The translations under genes and the position numbers were made by a program. DNA of 64,000 nucleotides. It comes from Prauserella rugosa. GTDB taxonomy: Bacteria > Actinomycetota > Actinomycetes > Mycobacteriales > Pseudonocardiaceae. The notes under the pieces are model-generated. The model worked only from the letters and a program-made list of their open reading frames with translations, was not told the origin of the DNA and searched no databases. The stretch lies in contig NZ_JOIJ01000004.1 in assembly GCF_000719975.1 (NCBI RefSeq), forward strand, positions 62,001 to 126,000, in the 5' to 3' direction. Of this stretch, positions 1 through 8,809 are shown in pieces. Numbering within the stretch: the stretch's first letter is position 1; each line of letters opens with the position of its first letter.

Positions 1-917
1 TCTACGGCGTCGTGTACCACGCGTCGTACCGTCCTGGGATCGACGCGCCCACCGCGGGCACCGAGGAACAACGCCGGCCCGGACGCGCCCGTCGCCACGG
101 CACCACGGCCGAGGTCGAGCCACCGGCGCAGTGCCGTGTCGGCGGGCACGCCGAACGGCACCATGCGTTCCTTGTCCCCCTTGCCCAGTACGCGCGCCAG
201 CCGGTTGCCGAGGTCGACGTCGTCGACGTCGAGTGCGCACAGTTCGGACACCCGGATACCGGTCGCGTACAGCAGCTCCACCATCGCGTGGTCGCGGAGC
301 GCGACGGGGTCCTCCTGCTGCGCCCCTGCCGCCGACGCGCGCATGACCTCGCCCGCTTGTTCCGGACGCAGGGTTCCGGGCAGCGTCCGGTGTGCCTTCG
401 GTGCCGCCAGCCGGAGCCCCGGATCGACCGCCAGCAGGCCTCGGTCGGCGGCCCACGCCGTGAAGGTCCGCGCGGAGGCCGCCCGTCGCGCCAGCGTGGT
501 GCGACTGCGGCCGTCGTTGCGCTGGCTGCCGAGCCACGCACGCAGGGCCTCGAGGTCGAGACCGGCCAACGCGGGCCCGCCGTCCGCAGCGTCCGCTCCG
601 GCAATATCAACTCCGCCAGTGCCCACTCCGGCAGCGTCCACTCCGGCAGCTTCCACTCCGGCAGCTTCCACTCCGGGTTCGGACGCGTCCTGCCCGGTCG
701 CGTCCGTGCCGTGGACGAAGGCCAGCAGCGAGACGACGTCACCGACGTAGGCACGGACGGTGTGCGCGGACAGGCCACGTTCCGAAGTCAGGTGCCGCTC
801 GTACTGGTCGACGACCGTGGCGGTGCCGGAAGGCAGTGCGGCACGCAGCCGGCGCAGGTCGGTGCGCCGGTCCGCGGGCCGGCGCCCGCGACCACCACGC
901 GTGGTCGATGAACTCAT
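1..917 (-). CDS. xerC: Tyrosine recombinase XerC (3' end cut by window edge)
   Basis: Site-specific tyrosine recombinase of the XerC/XerD class, which resolves chromosome dimers at dif. The start is the ATG at 917 (MSSSTTRGGRGRR). The SAM-like core-binding domain (YERHLTSERGLSAHTVRAYV) is followed by the start of the catalytic domain with HAMVELLYATGIRVSELCAL, which carries the first catalytic arginine. The remaining catalytic residues (HxxR, H/W, Tyr) lie beyond the left edge, so activity cannot be judged. The core-binding domain contains an unusual in-frame run of AAGVE/AAGVD-type pentapeptides (about bases 590-680) just before GLDLEALRAWLG, where typical XerC proteins have a short linker. 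A chromosomal housekeeping XerC is the best call, given the dprA-comM-yraN genes upstream on the same strand; an integrase is less likely. Confidence 0.85.
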   Translation of the reverse strand, partial: MSSSTTRGGRGRRPADRRTDLRRLRAALPSGTATVVDQYERHLTSERGLSAHTVRAYVGDVVSLLAFVHGTDATGQDASEPGVEAAGVEAAGVDAAGVGTGGVDIAGADAADGGPALAGLDLEALRAWLGSQRNDGRSRTTLARRAASARTFTAWAADRGLLAVDPGLRLAAPKAHRTLPGTLRPEQAGEVMRASAAGAQQEDPVALRDHAMVELLYATGIRVSELCALDVDDVDLGNRLARVLGKGDKERMVPFGVPADTALRRWLDLGRGAVATGASGPALFLGARGGRVDPRTVRRVVHDAV

Positions 918-1050
918 GCCGCTGACGCTGCGGTACCGCACGTGCGCGGTCAAGCATCGCCACGCCACGATGATCAAGCTGCAATCCGCAGGTGTCCGCC
1001 ACCTCCTCCTTCGCTCTCGCATCACCCACTCGGGGTCACCCGGCTGGAAT

Positions 1051-2274
1051 TCACCTGCTGGTCGCGCGCGATCTGCGCCACCCGGTGTCGCAACGCTCCA
1101 CCAGTCCCGACAACTCGAGTTCCGGCAGGAGCGCGCGCACCCGCGGCAGCGGCACTCCGGACGCCTCGGCGATGCGTTCGGCCGCCGTGCCCGTGCGCTC
1201 GTCCACGGCTTCGTGGACGCGCAACGCCTCGGGGCCGAGGTCGTCAGTGGGTCGTCGTGGACGTGGCGCCGACTCCGTGCGGGCCGCTCCGCCGAGACTG
1301 CCGACGGTGTCCAGGACCTCGTCGACCGACGACACGAGCGTGGCGTGGGCGTCACGGATCAGCTCATGGCATCCCACGGAGGTCGCCGACCCGACGGGTC
1401 CGGGCACCGCCATGACGACCTTGCCGAGCGCACCCGCGGTCGCCGCCGTGTTGCGCGCCCCGCTGCGCCGCCCCGCCTCGACCACCACGGTGCCTGCGGT
1501 CAGCGCCGCCAGAAGCCGGTTCCGGACGAGGAACCGGTGCCGTGCGGGCGGAGTCGTCGGCGGGTACTCGCTGATCACCGCACCCTGTTCCGCGATCCGG
1601 TTCACCAGGCCGACGTGGCCCGCGGGATAGCCGACCTCGAGACCGCAGCCCAGCACAGCGACGGTCGGTCCACCCGCAGCCAGCGCACCGCGGTGCGCGG
1701 CTCCGTCGATGCCGTAGGCGGCACCGGAGAAGACGGCCGCACCGTCCTGTACGAGGCCGTAGGCGAGCTCGGCGGCGGTGTGCTCGCCGTACTCGCTGGC
1801 CGCGCGGGCGCCCACGATCGCCACCGCACCGTCGACGACCTGGTCCAGTCGGGCGCTTCCGCGGACCCACAGGGCGACGGGCGCGGCGACGTCACGGACG
1901 CCCCGCCCCGTCGCGATCTGCAACGACAGCAGTGGCCACGCCGGCCATTCGTCGTCCTCCGGGATGACCAGCCGATGCCCCGACTCGGCGGCGCGGCGCA
2001 GATCGTCGGCCGACCGCTCGACCAGCCGCCGCGCCTGCGTCTCGCGTGCGACCCCGTCGGGCACCTGGCCCCGGTGCACGCGTTCGGCCGCGACGACGGG
2101 ACCGTGTTCGGCCACGAACGCGTGCAGTGCGGGCGCAGGCGGTTCGGCCACCCCGAGCAGATACGCACGCGCGAGGCGCACCTCGTCGGCAGTCGGCTGA
2201 TCCGCCGTCGCAACGTCCGCCCGCGCAACGTCCGTGGTCCCGATGTCCGGGGTCGCGGACCTGTGCTCGGTCAT
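1051..2274 (-). CDS. dprA: DNA-processing protein DprA (Smf)
   Basis: Binds single-stranded DNA and loads RecA in transformation-competent bacteria; its role in most actinobacteria is unclear. The protein is 407 aa with a Rossmann-like DprA core in the middle: VAIVGARAASEYGEHTAAEL, the glycine-rich SGAAYGIDGAAHRGAL and VAVLGCGLEVGYPAGH, then SEYPPTTPPARHRFLVRNRL. A C-terminal winged-helix-like segment follows (AERIAEASGVPLPRVRALL). The ATG overlaps the comM stop by four bases (ATGA at 2274-2271), so the two are translationally coupled. Order yraN-comM-dprA is common in actinobacteria. The Ala-rich N-terminus before about residue 45 is poorly conserved, but no better start is visible. Confidence 0.95.
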   Translation of the reverse strand: MTEHRSATPDIGTTDVARADVATADQPTADEVRLARAYLLGVAEPPAPALHAFVAEHGPVVAAERVHRGQVPDGVARETQARRLVERSADDLRRAAESGHRLVIPEDDEWPAWPLLSLQIATGRGVRDVAAPVALWVRGSARLDQVVDGAVAIVGARAASEYGEHTAAELAYGLVQDGAAVFSGAAYGIDGAAHRGALAAGGPTVAVLGCGLEVGYPAGHVGLVNRIAEQGAVISEYPPTTPPARHRFLVRNRLLAALTAGTVVVEAGRRSGARNTAATAGALGKVVMAVPGPVGSATSVGCHELIRDAHATLVSSVDEVLDTVGSLGGAARTESAPRPRRPTDDLGPEALRVHEAVDERTGTAAERIAEASGVPLPRVRALLPELELSGLVERCDTGWRRSRATSR

Positions 2275-3788
2275 GCCGCCCTCCGATCACGGAACTCCAA
2301 GGCCGCGGCGACGTGGTCGCCGTCCGGTTCGTCGACACCCGCCAAGTCGGCGAGCGTCCACGCGATGCGCAGACACCGGTCGGCTCCTCGCGCCGTGAGA
2401 GCCCCGCGGTCGAGGCTGCGGTCGAGCAGCCGGGTGACCGGTCCCGGCAACGCGAACTCGCGGCGCAAGGCGGGCCCCGGTACCTCCGCGTTGGTCCGCC
2501 AACCCCGCTCCGACCACCGTTTCGCCGCCCGCTCGCGCGCCGCGACGACCCGTTCCCGGACCTGCGCCGTGGATTCGCTCTGGCCGCCGGCGTCGACGAC
2601 ACTCAACGACGTTGCAGGCCGCATCCGCACGCGAAGGTCGACCCGGTCGAGCAGTGGCCCGGAGAGTTTGGCGAAGTAGCGCCGTCGCGCGGCGGGGCTG
2701 CACCGGCACTCGGTCTCGCGGGCGGGAGCGCACGGGCACGGATTCGCCGCCAGCACCAGTTGGAACTGCGCCGGATACCGGACCCAGCCCTTCGCACGCC
2801 CGATGCGCACCTCGCCCTCCTCGAGCACGGTGCGCAACGCCGCGAGGCGTTCGCCGCCGAACTCCGGAGCCTCGTCGAGGAACAGCACCCCTCGGTGGGC
2901 CCTGCTGATCGCGCCGGGACCTGCCAGGCCCCTACCGCCGCCGATCAGCGCGGGCACGGAGATCGAGTGGTGCGGCGCCACGAACGGCGGCACGCGCACC
3001 AGCGGCGACTCGGCTCGGAGTGCGCCGTCCACCGAATGCACGGCCGTGACCTCGAGTGCCTCGTCGTCGTCGAGTGCCGGCAACAGACCGGGAAGGCGTT
3101 TCGCGAGCAGGGTCTTCCCGATGCCGGGCGGGCCGGTCATGAGCAGGTTGTGTCCCCCTGCCGCGGCCACCTCCAGTGCCCACCGTGCTTCCGGCTGCCC
3201 GACGACGTCGGCCAGATCGGGCACGTTCTCGTCGAGGCAGGAGTCCGGGGGTACGTCGGCACGCGTCAGCCCACCGTCATCGGTCAACCAGGCGATCAAC
3301 TCGCTGAGCCGCTCGGCACCGCCGACGTCGAGGCCCGCGACCAACGCACCCTCGGCCAGCGATTCGACCGCCACAACGGCCCGCCGGTATCCGGCCCTGC
3401 GGGCCGCCAGCAGTGCGGGCAGCACGCCGCGGACGGGACGCACCCGTCCGTCGAGAGCCAGCTCCCCCACCAGCACGGTGTCGAGGAGCTTGTGCGCGGG
3501 CACCGCACCGGACGCGGCCAGCACCGCCGCCGCGATGCCCAGGTCGTACCCGGAACCGTCCTTGGGCAGATTCGCGGGCGACAACCCGAGCGTGATGTTG
3601 CTGTCGGGCCAGCTCTGCCCGCTGTTGCGCACGGCCGCTCGAACCCGGTCCTTCGCCTCCCGCAGACCCGGATCCGGCAGGCCGACGAGTTTCGTCCCCG
3701 GCAGTCCGGCCCCGATGTCGGCCTCGATCTCCACCGGACGCCCGTCGACGCCGATCAGCGCGACCGACCAGGCACGCGCGAGGGGCAT
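2271..3788 (-). CDS. comM: YifB/ComM family Mg-chelatase-like AAA+ ATPase
   Basis: AAA+ ATPase of the YifB/ComM family; ComM is a hexameric helicase promoting branch migration in natural transformation. The protein is 505 aa. The N-terminal half has the Lon-like fold (MPLARAWSVALIGVDGRPVE, GLPDPGLREAKDRVRAA), followed by Walker A GPPGIGKTLLAKRLPGLLPA, Walker B GVLFLDEAPEF, and a C-terminal Mg-chelatase domain with the conserved AANPCPC signature. I chose the ATG at 3788 because it matches the family N-terminus and overlaps the yraN stop (TGATG); the frame stays open further upstream but without family-like sequence. It is coupled to dprA downstream. Confidence 0.95.
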   Translation of the reverse strand: MPLARAWSVALIGVDGRPVEIEADIGAGLPGTKLVGLPDPGLREAKDRVRAAVRNSGQSWPDSNITLGLSPANLPKDGSGYDLGIAAAVLAASGAVPAHKLLDTVLVGELALDGRVRPVRGVLPALLAARRAGYRRAVVAVESLAEGALVAGLDVGGAERLSELIAWLTDDGGLTRADVPPDSCLDENVPDLADVVGQPEARWALEVAAAGGHNLLMTGPPGIGKTLLAKRLPGLLPALDDDEALEVTAVHSVDGALRAESPLVRVPPFVAPHHSISVPALIGGGRGLAGPGAISRAHRGVLFLDEAPEFGGERLAALRTVLEEGEVRIGRAKGWVRYPAQFQLVLAANPCPCAPARETECRCSPAARRRYFAKLSGPLLDRVDLRVRMRPATSLSVVDAGGQSESTAQVRERVVAARERAAKRWSERGWRTNAEVPGPALRREFALPGPVTRLLDRSLDRGALTARGADRCLRIAWTLADLAGVDEPDGDHVAAALEFRDRRAA

Positions 3789-4195
3789 CAGAACGCCCCC
3801 GGGATGTGCCGGACTGTCGGTGCGCGCCCCGGGGAACAGTCGACGGCGAGCACGTCGAACCGGATCGGACACCAGCCGACACCGAACTCCGACAGCCACC
3901 GCGACGTGATGCGGCGGATGCGCGCCTGCTTGTCCTCCGTGACCGCCTCGGCCGGTTCTCCGAAACGCGGACCGGAACGGGTCTTGACCTCGCACACGAC
4001 GAGCGTCGTGCGGTCGGTCGCGATGATGTCGAGCTCGCCCTCGCGACATCGCCAGTTGCGGCTCAACACGACCAGCCCGCGGTCGGTCAGATAACGAGCC
4101 GCGAGCTCCTCACCGCGCCGCCCCAACGCCAGATGTGCCCCGCGTCCTCTGCTGCGGGGCCGATGGGACGACGTGCCACCCACTGTGGCGCTCAT
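3788..4195 (-). CDS. YraN/UPF0102 family endonuclease-like protein
   Basis: A 135-aa member of UPF0102 (YraN), a PD-(D/E)XK nuclease-fold family with predicted Holliday-junction-resolvase-like structure; the physiological substrate is unknown. Visible motifs are LGRRGEELAARYLTDRGL near the N-terminus, then NWRCREGELDIIATDRTT and VVCEVKTRSG, which supply the D...E-x-K active-site signature. The stop shares one base with the comM start, giving a yraN-comM-dprA operon of DNA-handling genes. About 25 residues precede the conserved LALGRRGE; a later start is possible but none has a clearly better ribosome binding site. Confidence 0.92.
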   Translation of the reverse strand: MSATVGGTSSHRPRSRGRGAHLALGRRGEELAARYLTDRGLVVLSRNWRCREGELDIIATDRTTLVVCEVKTRSGPRFGEPAEAVTEDKQARIRRITSRWLSEFGVGWCPIRFDVLAVDCSPGRAPTVRHIPGAF

Positions 4196-4290
4196 ACGCG
4201 TTCACCCCCAAGGTCCGCGGCCGGCACGCGCCGGCCGTGACCTCACGATCACAGGGGTGCCAGGCCCGCGGCAGGGGCAATTCGCGAAAC

Positions 4291-4317
4291 TGTGGACAAC
4301 CGGGGCGATGTGGACAA
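4291..4317 (-). promoter_or_regulatory. Pair of DnaA-box words upstream of yraN
   Basis: Two exact copies of TTGTCCACA on the minus strand (plus-strand TGTGGACAA at 4291-4299 and 4309-4317), same orientation, 18 bp apart. They lie in the 180-bp gap between the DUF2469 gene and yraN. TTGTCCACA matches the actinobacterial DnaA-box consensus. Binding is inferred, not shown. The gap also holds a GC-rich palindrome (CCGGCACGCGCCGG) near 4223 but no other gene. Confidence 0.5.
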
Positions 4318-4375
4318 CTCACCGCGTCGAGCACCGCTGCCGTCCGACCTGTCGGTGTCCCGTGCTAGCGGCGGA

Positions 4376-4699
4376 TCAGCCGCCGAACGGCCCCTCCTCG
4401 GGCAACCGGAGCTCGGGTTTCTCCAGCTCCTCGACGTTGACGTCCTTGAACGTGATGACCCGAACGCTCTTGACGAACCGAGCGGGGCGGTACATGTCCC
4501 ACACCCACGCGTCGGACATCCGCACCTCGAAGTACACCTCGCCGCCGCTGTCACGCACCTGCACGTCGACCGCGTTGGCCAGGTAGAACCGCCGCTCGGT
4601 CTCCACGACGTACGAGAACTGGCCCACGATGTCGCGGTACTCCCGGTACAGCGACAGTTCCATCTCGGTCTCGTACTTCTCGAGATCCTCTGCGCTCAT
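4376..4699 (-). CDS. DUF2469 family protein
   Basis: A 107-aa actinobacterial protein of the DUF2469 family; function unknown. It begins MSAEDLEKYETEMELSLYRE and is charged and apparently soluble, with conserved YRDIVGQFSYVVETERRFYL and VRMSDAWVWDMYRPARFVKS. An in-frame start exists 45 bases upstream, but the family begins at MSAEDLEKYE, so I chose 4699. Neighbours rnhB (upstream) and yraN-comM-dprA (downstream) reproduce the conserved actinobacterial order (Mycobacterium Rv2902c-Rv2896c region). The tail (ELEKPELRLPEEGPFGG) is acidic. Confidence 0.92.
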   Translation of the reverse strand: MSAEDLEKYETEMELSLYREYRDIVGQFSYVVETERRFYLANAVDVQVRDSGGEVYFEVRMSDAWVWDMYRPARFVKSVRVITFKDVNVEELEKPELRLPEEGPFGG

Positions 4700-4786
4700 C
4701 TGCTCCTCGCAAGCCTTACGAGCCGTTCGGTGGCGAACAACCATTGTGACACTCGGCGAGTCCCGACTCGACGGACTGCCGCCTGA

Positions 4787-5620
4787 TCACCCTGCCGGGA
4801 GCTCGAAGAGCACCTCTTGATTCTCGTGGGTACGCGCCGGTTTGGCGTGCAACGCGGCCGCGGTGAGCAGCACCTTGTGCGGAGGCTGCTTGCCGTGCAG
4901 ACCGCCCGCGGCCGCCACGTTCGTGTAGGACCAGCGGTGGACCGGACTCGGCCCGTGCGCCGTCAACGCCTCGCCGTGCTCGCCCGTCGTGTAGCCCTTG
5001 TGCACGTCGAACCCGTACTCCGGATACTCGGCGTGGAGCTCGGTCATGATCCGGTCCCGCGTCACCTTCGCCAGCACCGACGCCGCCGCCACACACGCCA
5101 CCGCCCGGTCGCCCTTGATCACGGGGACGCTGGGCGCGGGCAGGCCCGGCACGCCGAACCCGTCGATGAGCACGTATCCGGGAGGGGTCGACAGTCCGGA
5201 GACCGCTCGGCGCATGCCCTCGATGTTGGTGACGTGGATGCCGAGGGCGTCGACCTCCGACGGCGGCACGATCACGATCGAGTAGGACACCGCGCGGCGC
5301 ACCACCCGGTCGTAGACGCGTTCACGCGCGGCCGCGGTCAACAGCTTGGAGTCCGTCAGTTCGGACAGCCGCGCCGCGTCGCCGTTGCGGAGGATGCACG
5401 CGGCGACCACCAGCGGACCGGCGCACGCACCACGTCCTGCCTCGTCGACCCCGGCCACCGGACCGAGGCCGCGACGTTCCAACGCGCCCTGCAACGCCCA
5501 TGGGGTCGCGCCGCGGATGATCGCGCGCGGTGGACGTGGGCAGTCTGCGGTCAGGAGCGACCGGGTCGCGGTCCGCGACCTCTTCGGGCTTGTCGTCGGC
5601 TTGGGCACGAGAACGTCCAA
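4787..5620 (-). CDS. rnhB: Ribonuclease HII
   Basis: Cleaves the RNA strand of RNA-DNA hybrids and removes single misincorporated ribonucleotides. The protein is 277 aa. The hallmark [20 protein letters not shown] (about residues 58-77) carries the first catalytic Asp-Glu pair; [12 protein letters not shown] carries the next conserved Asp, and [19 protein letters not shown] follows. The first ~55 residues (basic, Pro/Thr-rich) exceed most bacterial RNases HII but actinobacterial homologues often carry such an extension; a later start near residue 40 cannot be excluded. It lies 16 bases downstream of lepB on the same strand. Confidence 0.95.
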   Translation of the reverse strand: MDVLVPKPTTSPKRSRTATRSLLTADCPRPPRAIIRGATPWALQGALERRGLGPVAGVDEAGRGACAGPLVVAACILRNGDAARLSELTDSKLLTAAARERVYDRVVRRAVSYSIVIVPPSEVDALGIHVTNIEGMRRAVSGLSTPPGYVLIDGFGVPGLPAPSVPVIKGDRAVACVAAASVLAKVTRDRIMTELHAEYPEYGFDVHKGYTTGEHGEALTAHGPSPVHRWSYTNVAAAGGLHGKQPPHKVLLTAAALHAKPARTHENQEVLFELPAG

Positions 5621-5636
5621 CGCTCGCCGGGTGTGG

Positions 5637-6644
5637 TTACCGCCCGCGGCGTACCGCCCCGCCGACGGCCGAACTGATCCGGCGGCCGATCTTCAAGACG
5701 GGCCAGGCCGCGACGACGCCGACGCCCAGCGGGAGTCCCTGCTGCCACGCGGGTGCACTCATCGCGTTCGCCGTGCTCTCCTGCGGGTTGGGCGCGCTGA
5801 TCACGTCCCAGCGCGACGGCGGCAGCACGATCAGCCGAGCCTTGCCGATGATGTTGTCCTCGGGAACGGCGCCACTGGCCGTTCCCTCCTCGTTGTGCGC
5901 CCTGGAGTCGGCCGAGTTGTTGCGGTTGTCGCCCATCATCCAGACGTAGCCCTCGGGCACCGTCACCTTCGGGAACGGCGCCTGCGGCCGGGCGCCCTCG
6001 AGGTGCAGATACGGCTCGTCGAGCGGTTTGCCGTCGACCAGAACGCGGTTCTCGTCGTCGCAGCACTCGACGGTCTGGCCGCCGGTGGCGATGATCCGCT
6101 TGACGAAATCGCGCTCGTCGGGCGGGGCGAGACCGAACGCGGAGCCGACCATCTGGAAGAAGTCGGCCACGGCATTGCTGTCGTCCTCGGCAAGCTGGCC
6201 GCCGACCCAGGAGTCGGGGCCACGGAAGACCACGACCTCTCCGGGCTCGGGTTCGGAGAAGTCGTAGACGAGCTTGTCGACGAGGATGCGGTCCGGCGTG
6301 CACCCCGGGCATCCGTGGAGGGTCTCCTCCATGGAGCCCGACGGGATCATGTACACGCGGGCCAGGAACTGCTGGATCAGGAAGGCCAGCACGAGCGCGA
6401 TCCCGATGAGGATCGGCAGTTCCTTCCAGAACGACCGCTGCTTCTTCGCCTTGCCGCGGCCGCCGCCACCGCCGGCGGCCTGTGCCTTCTCGCCGGCTCC
6501 GGTGTGACCGTGCTCGGCCGAGGCTCCGTCACCACGGTCAGCAGGATCGACGGGGTCGGCGGGCTTGTCGAACGGATTCTTCCGCTCTTCGTCCGGGCGT
6601 TCCGGTTCGTCCTCTGAGGCGTTTGAAGGCACAGGCTCGACCAC
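5637..6644 (-). CDS. lepB: Signal peptidase I
   Basis: Membrane-bound type I leader peptidase that removes Sec/Tat signal peptides outside the membrane. The protein is 335 aa: an acidic cytoplasmic N-terminus ([16 protein letters not shown]), a Gly/Lys stretch, one transmembrane helix ([20 protein letters not shown]) and the catalytic serine box [10 protein letters not shown]. The general-base lysine is in [20 protein letters not shown], and the [11 protein letters not shown] box follows. A second hydrophobic segment lies near the C-terminus ([17 protein letters not shown]). The gene follows rplS by 30 bases, as in many actinobacteria. Confidence 0.96.
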   Translation of the reverse strand: MVEPVPSNASEDEPERPDEERKNPFDKPADPVDPADRGDGASAEHGHTGAGEKAQAAGGGGGRGKAKKQRSFWKELPILIGIALVLAFLIQQFLARVYMIPSGSMEETLHGCPGCTPDRILVDKLVYDFSEPEPGEVVVFRGPDSWVGGQLAEDDSNAVADFFQMVGSAFGLAPPDERDFVKRIIATGGQTVECCDDENRVLVDGKPLDEPYLHLEGARPQAPFPKVTVPEGYVWMMGDNRNNSADSRAHNEEGTASGAVPEDNIIGKARLIVLPPSRWDVISAPNPQESTANAMSAPAWQQGLPLGVGVVAAWPVLKIGRRISSAVGGAVRRGR

Positions 6645-6674
6645 GGCGTCAGGCTACGGGAAGCTCCCGAAAGC

Positions 6675-7034
6675 TCAGGAGGCGGAGGGGCTCTCGCGAC
6701 GCTCCTTGATCTTGGCCGCCTTGCCGCGCAGGTCGCGCAGGTAGTAGAGCTTCGCGCGGCGCACGTCGCCCTTCTTGGAGACCTCGATCTTCGCGATGTT
6801 CGGCGAGTGGACCGGGAAGGTGCGCTCGACGCCGATGCCGAACGACATCTTGCGCACGGTGAACGTCTCGCGGATGCCGCCGCCCTGACGGCGGATCACG
6901 ACGCCCTCGAAGACCTGGTTCCGCTCGCGGTTGCCTTCGATGACTCGGACATGAACCTTGAGCGTGTCGCCCGGGCGGAAGTAGGGGATGTCGGAACGCA
7001 GCGACTGAGCGTCCAGCGCGTCCAGGGTGTTCAT
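6675..7034 (-). CDS. rplS: 50S ribosomal protein L19
   Basis: Large-subunit ribosomal protein L19, 119 aa, located at the 30S-50S interface. The start [20 protein letters not shown] at 7034 matches the family; an upstream in-frame start would add a basic, unconserved stretch. Conserved blocks are [52 protein letters not shown] and [18 protein letters not shown]. It sits 174 bases downstream of trmD, a larger gap than inside the rpsP-trmD operon, so it may have its own promoter. Confidence 0.97.
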   Translation of the reverse strand: MNTLDALDAQSLRSDIPYFRPGDTLKVHVRVIEGNRERNQVFEGVVIRRQGGGIRETFTVRKMSFGIGVERTFPVHSPNIAKIEVSKKGDVRRAKLYYLRDLRGKAAKIKERRESPSAS

Positions 7035-7208
7035 CTTCTGGTCCGTCCTCGTCCTAGTGGCAATGTGGCTTGAGTTGGTCCGGGCGCGCACCGGCCTCAC
7101 AGCGGGCGGCCCTGGAGTTTCGGCAGCGCGTGCTCACACGTCGCGCCAACTGGTCAAGTATGGCATGTGGGCTGTCCGTACCGGACAAGGGGCTGCCGGC
7201 GGCCCGCG

Positions 7209-7952
7209 TCAACCCTGGTCGCGCAGCCTGTCGAGCACCGCACGGTCGCGGGCGTCGAGGTCGGCCTCGCCGAGCCGTTCGAGCAGGTCGGGGCGCCGGT
7301 GGTAGGTGCGCTCGAGTGCCTGGTCGCGTCGCCAGCGGTCGATGTGGGCGTGGTTTCCCGAGCGCAGCACGTCCGGCACCGGGAGGTCACGCCAGACCTC
7401 GGGGCGGGTGTAGCTGGGTCCTTCGAGCAGGCCGTCGGAGAACGAGTCCTGTTCGGCCGAGACCGGGTTGCCCAGCACACCGGGCAGCAACCGGACGACG
7501 GCCTCGACCATCACCAGCACCGCGGCCTCTCCGCCGACGAGCACGTAGTCGCCGATGGACACCTCGTCGACGGGCATGCGGCGGGCCGCGTCGTCGAAGA
7601 CTCGCTGGTCGATGCCCTCGTACCGGCCGCAGGCGAACACGAGGTGCTCCTCCTCGGCGTAGGCCCGCGCCATGGTCTGGGTGAACGGCGTCCCCGCGGG
7701 CGTCGGCACGACGAGCCGGGACCGTTCGGTGCACACCGTGTCGAGTGCCTCGCCCCACACCTGCGGTTTCATCACCATGCCGGGACCGCCGCCGTACGGC
7801 GCGTCGTCGACGGCCCGGTGCACGTCGTAGGTCCAGTCCCGCAGGTCGTGAACCCCGATCTCGATGAGCCCGCGCTCGATCGCCCTGCCCAGCAGCGCCG
7901 CACGCAGCGGCTGCAGGTACTCGGGGAAGATCGTGACGACGTCGAGTTTCAC
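7209..7952 (-). CDS. trmD: tRNA (guanine-N1-)-methyltransferase TrmD
   Basis: Methylates G37 of tRNAs next to the anticodon, preventing +1 frameshifting; SAM-dependent SPOUT enzyme with a trefoil knot. The 247-aa protein starts [13 protein letters not shown]. The knot region shows [14 protein letters not shown] and [20 protein letters not shown], and the catalytic-loop region [17 protein letters not shown] follows, then [21 protein letters not shown]. It belongs to the rpsP-khpA-rimM-trmD operon; the rimM-trmD junction is filled by a short tandem repeat. Confidence 0.97.
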   Translation of the reverse strand: MKLDVVTIFPEYLQPLRAALLGRAIERGLIEIGVHDLRDWTYDVHRAVDDAPYGGGPGMVMKPQVWGEALDTVCTERSRLVVPTPAGTPFTQTMARAYAEEEHLVFACGRYEGIDQRVFDDAARRMPVDEVSIGDYVLVGGEAAVLVMVEAVVRLLPGVLGNPVSAEQDSFSDGLLEGPSYTRPEVWRDLPVPDVLRSGNHAHIDRWRRDQALERTYHRRPDLLERLGEADLDARDRAVLDRLRDQG

Positions 7953-7990
7953 GGCGGGCCTTCGGCGGGACGGTGGGGTCAGCGGCTGAT

Positions 7991-8030
7991 CAACGGGCTT
8001 TCAACGGGCTTTCAATGGGCTTTCAATGAG
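7991..8030. repeat. 11-bp tandem repeat spanning the rimM stop codon
   Basis: Three full units of 11 bp (CAACGGGCTTT at 7991 and 8002, CAATGGGCTTT at 8013) and a partial fourth (CAATGAG at 8024), between rimM and trmD. On the coding strand each junction places TGA at 11-base intervals. Because 11 is not a multiple of three, stop codons occur in all three frames behind rimM. The origin is probably replication slippage; any function is inference. Confidence 0.85.
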
Positions 8031-8565
8031 CGACGTCGGCGTCGCTGTCCTCGAGCAGCCCTTCGGGCGGGTCGAGCACGACGCGGCGCGCCTGCACGTC
8101 GACCTCGGGGACGATCGCCCGCACGAACGGGACGAGCACCTCGGGCAGGCCTTCCCTGTCGACGACGAGCAGTTCACCACCCGGCGAGTGAACCACTTCG
8201 CGCACGGTGCCGACGACCGTTCCGTCGGCCAACTCGGCGCTGAGCCCCTCGAGTTCGTGGTCGTAGAACTCGTCGGGGTCGTCGATGGGAGGGAGCTCGC
8301 CTGCGTCGGCGAGCAGAAGAAGTCCGCGATGCGTCTCAGCTGCGGTCCGGTCGGGGACCTCCTCGAAACGCACCAGCAGCCGCCCGCTGTGCCAGCGGGC
8401 GGCTGCCACGGTGAGTCGCAAGGTGTCGCCGCCTCGGGTCCTGCCGGTCAGGACCGCGCCTTCGACGAACCGCTCGTCCGGCGAGTCGGTGCGCACGTCC
8501 ACGGCGAGTTCACCACGGATGCCGTGCGCCTTCGCGACCCGGCCGACCACGACCTGTTCGGTCAT
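8023..8565 (-). CDS. rimM: 16S rRNA processing/maturation protein RimM
   Basis: Assembly factor for the 30S head that binds ribosomal protein S19. The protein is 180 aa: an N-terminal RimM barrel (VVVGRVAKAHGIRGELAVDV, FVEGAVLTGRT, VRFEEVPDRTAAETHRGLLL) and a C-terminal PRC-barrel (EFYDHELEGLSAELADGTVV, VREVVHSPGGELLVVDREG, EVLVPFVRAIVPEVDVQARR). It begins 4 bases after the khpA stop. The gene ends inside the 11-bp tandem repeat listed separately. Confidence 0.96.
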   Translation of the reverse strand: MTEQVVVGRVAKAHGIRGELAVDVRTDSPDERFVEGAVLTGRTRGGDTLRLTVAAARWHSGRLLVRFEEVPDRTAAETHRGLLLLADAGELPPIDDPDEFYDHELEGLSAELADGTVVGTVREVVHSPGGELLVVDREGLPEVLVPFVRAIVPEVDVQARRVVLDPPEGLLEDSDADVAH

Positions 8566-8569
8566 CCGC

Positions 8570-8809
8570 TCAGCGGTCGGTGTCGATCACGTCGACGCGG
8601 ATTCCCTTGCCGCCGACGGATCCCATCACGGTGCGCAGCGAGGTCGCCGTACGACCGCTGCGGCCGATCACCTTGCCGAGGTCGTCCGGGTGGACGTGAA
8701 CCTCGAGGGTGCGGCCGCGGCGGGTGGTGACCAGGTCGACACGGACCTCGTCGGGGTTGTCGACGATGCCGCGCACGAGGTGCTCGAGCGAATCGGCGAG
8801 GAAGCTCAC
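8570..8809 (-). CDS. khpA: KH-domain RNA-binding protein KhpA (YlqC-like)
   Basis: A 79-aa single KH-domain protein of the KhpA/YlqC (formerly UPF0109) family, which binds RNA, often with KhpB, and influences cell elongation and ribosome-related RNA. The KH signature is [20 protein letters not shown]. Translation probably starts at GTG 8809, overlapping the rpsP stop (GTGA at 8809-8806). The position between rpsP and rimM is the conserved one. Confidence 0.95.
   Translation of the reverse strand: MSFLADSLEHLVRGIVDNPDEVRVDLVTTRRGRTLEVHVHPDDLGKVIGRSGRTATSLRTVMGSVGGKGIRVDVIDTDR

Noticed and set aside
2..778. Alternative reading of the xerC region with a PEWKL-type repeat
   Set aside because: It is the +1 frame of the same 15-bp repeats; xerC conserved motifs are in the other frame.
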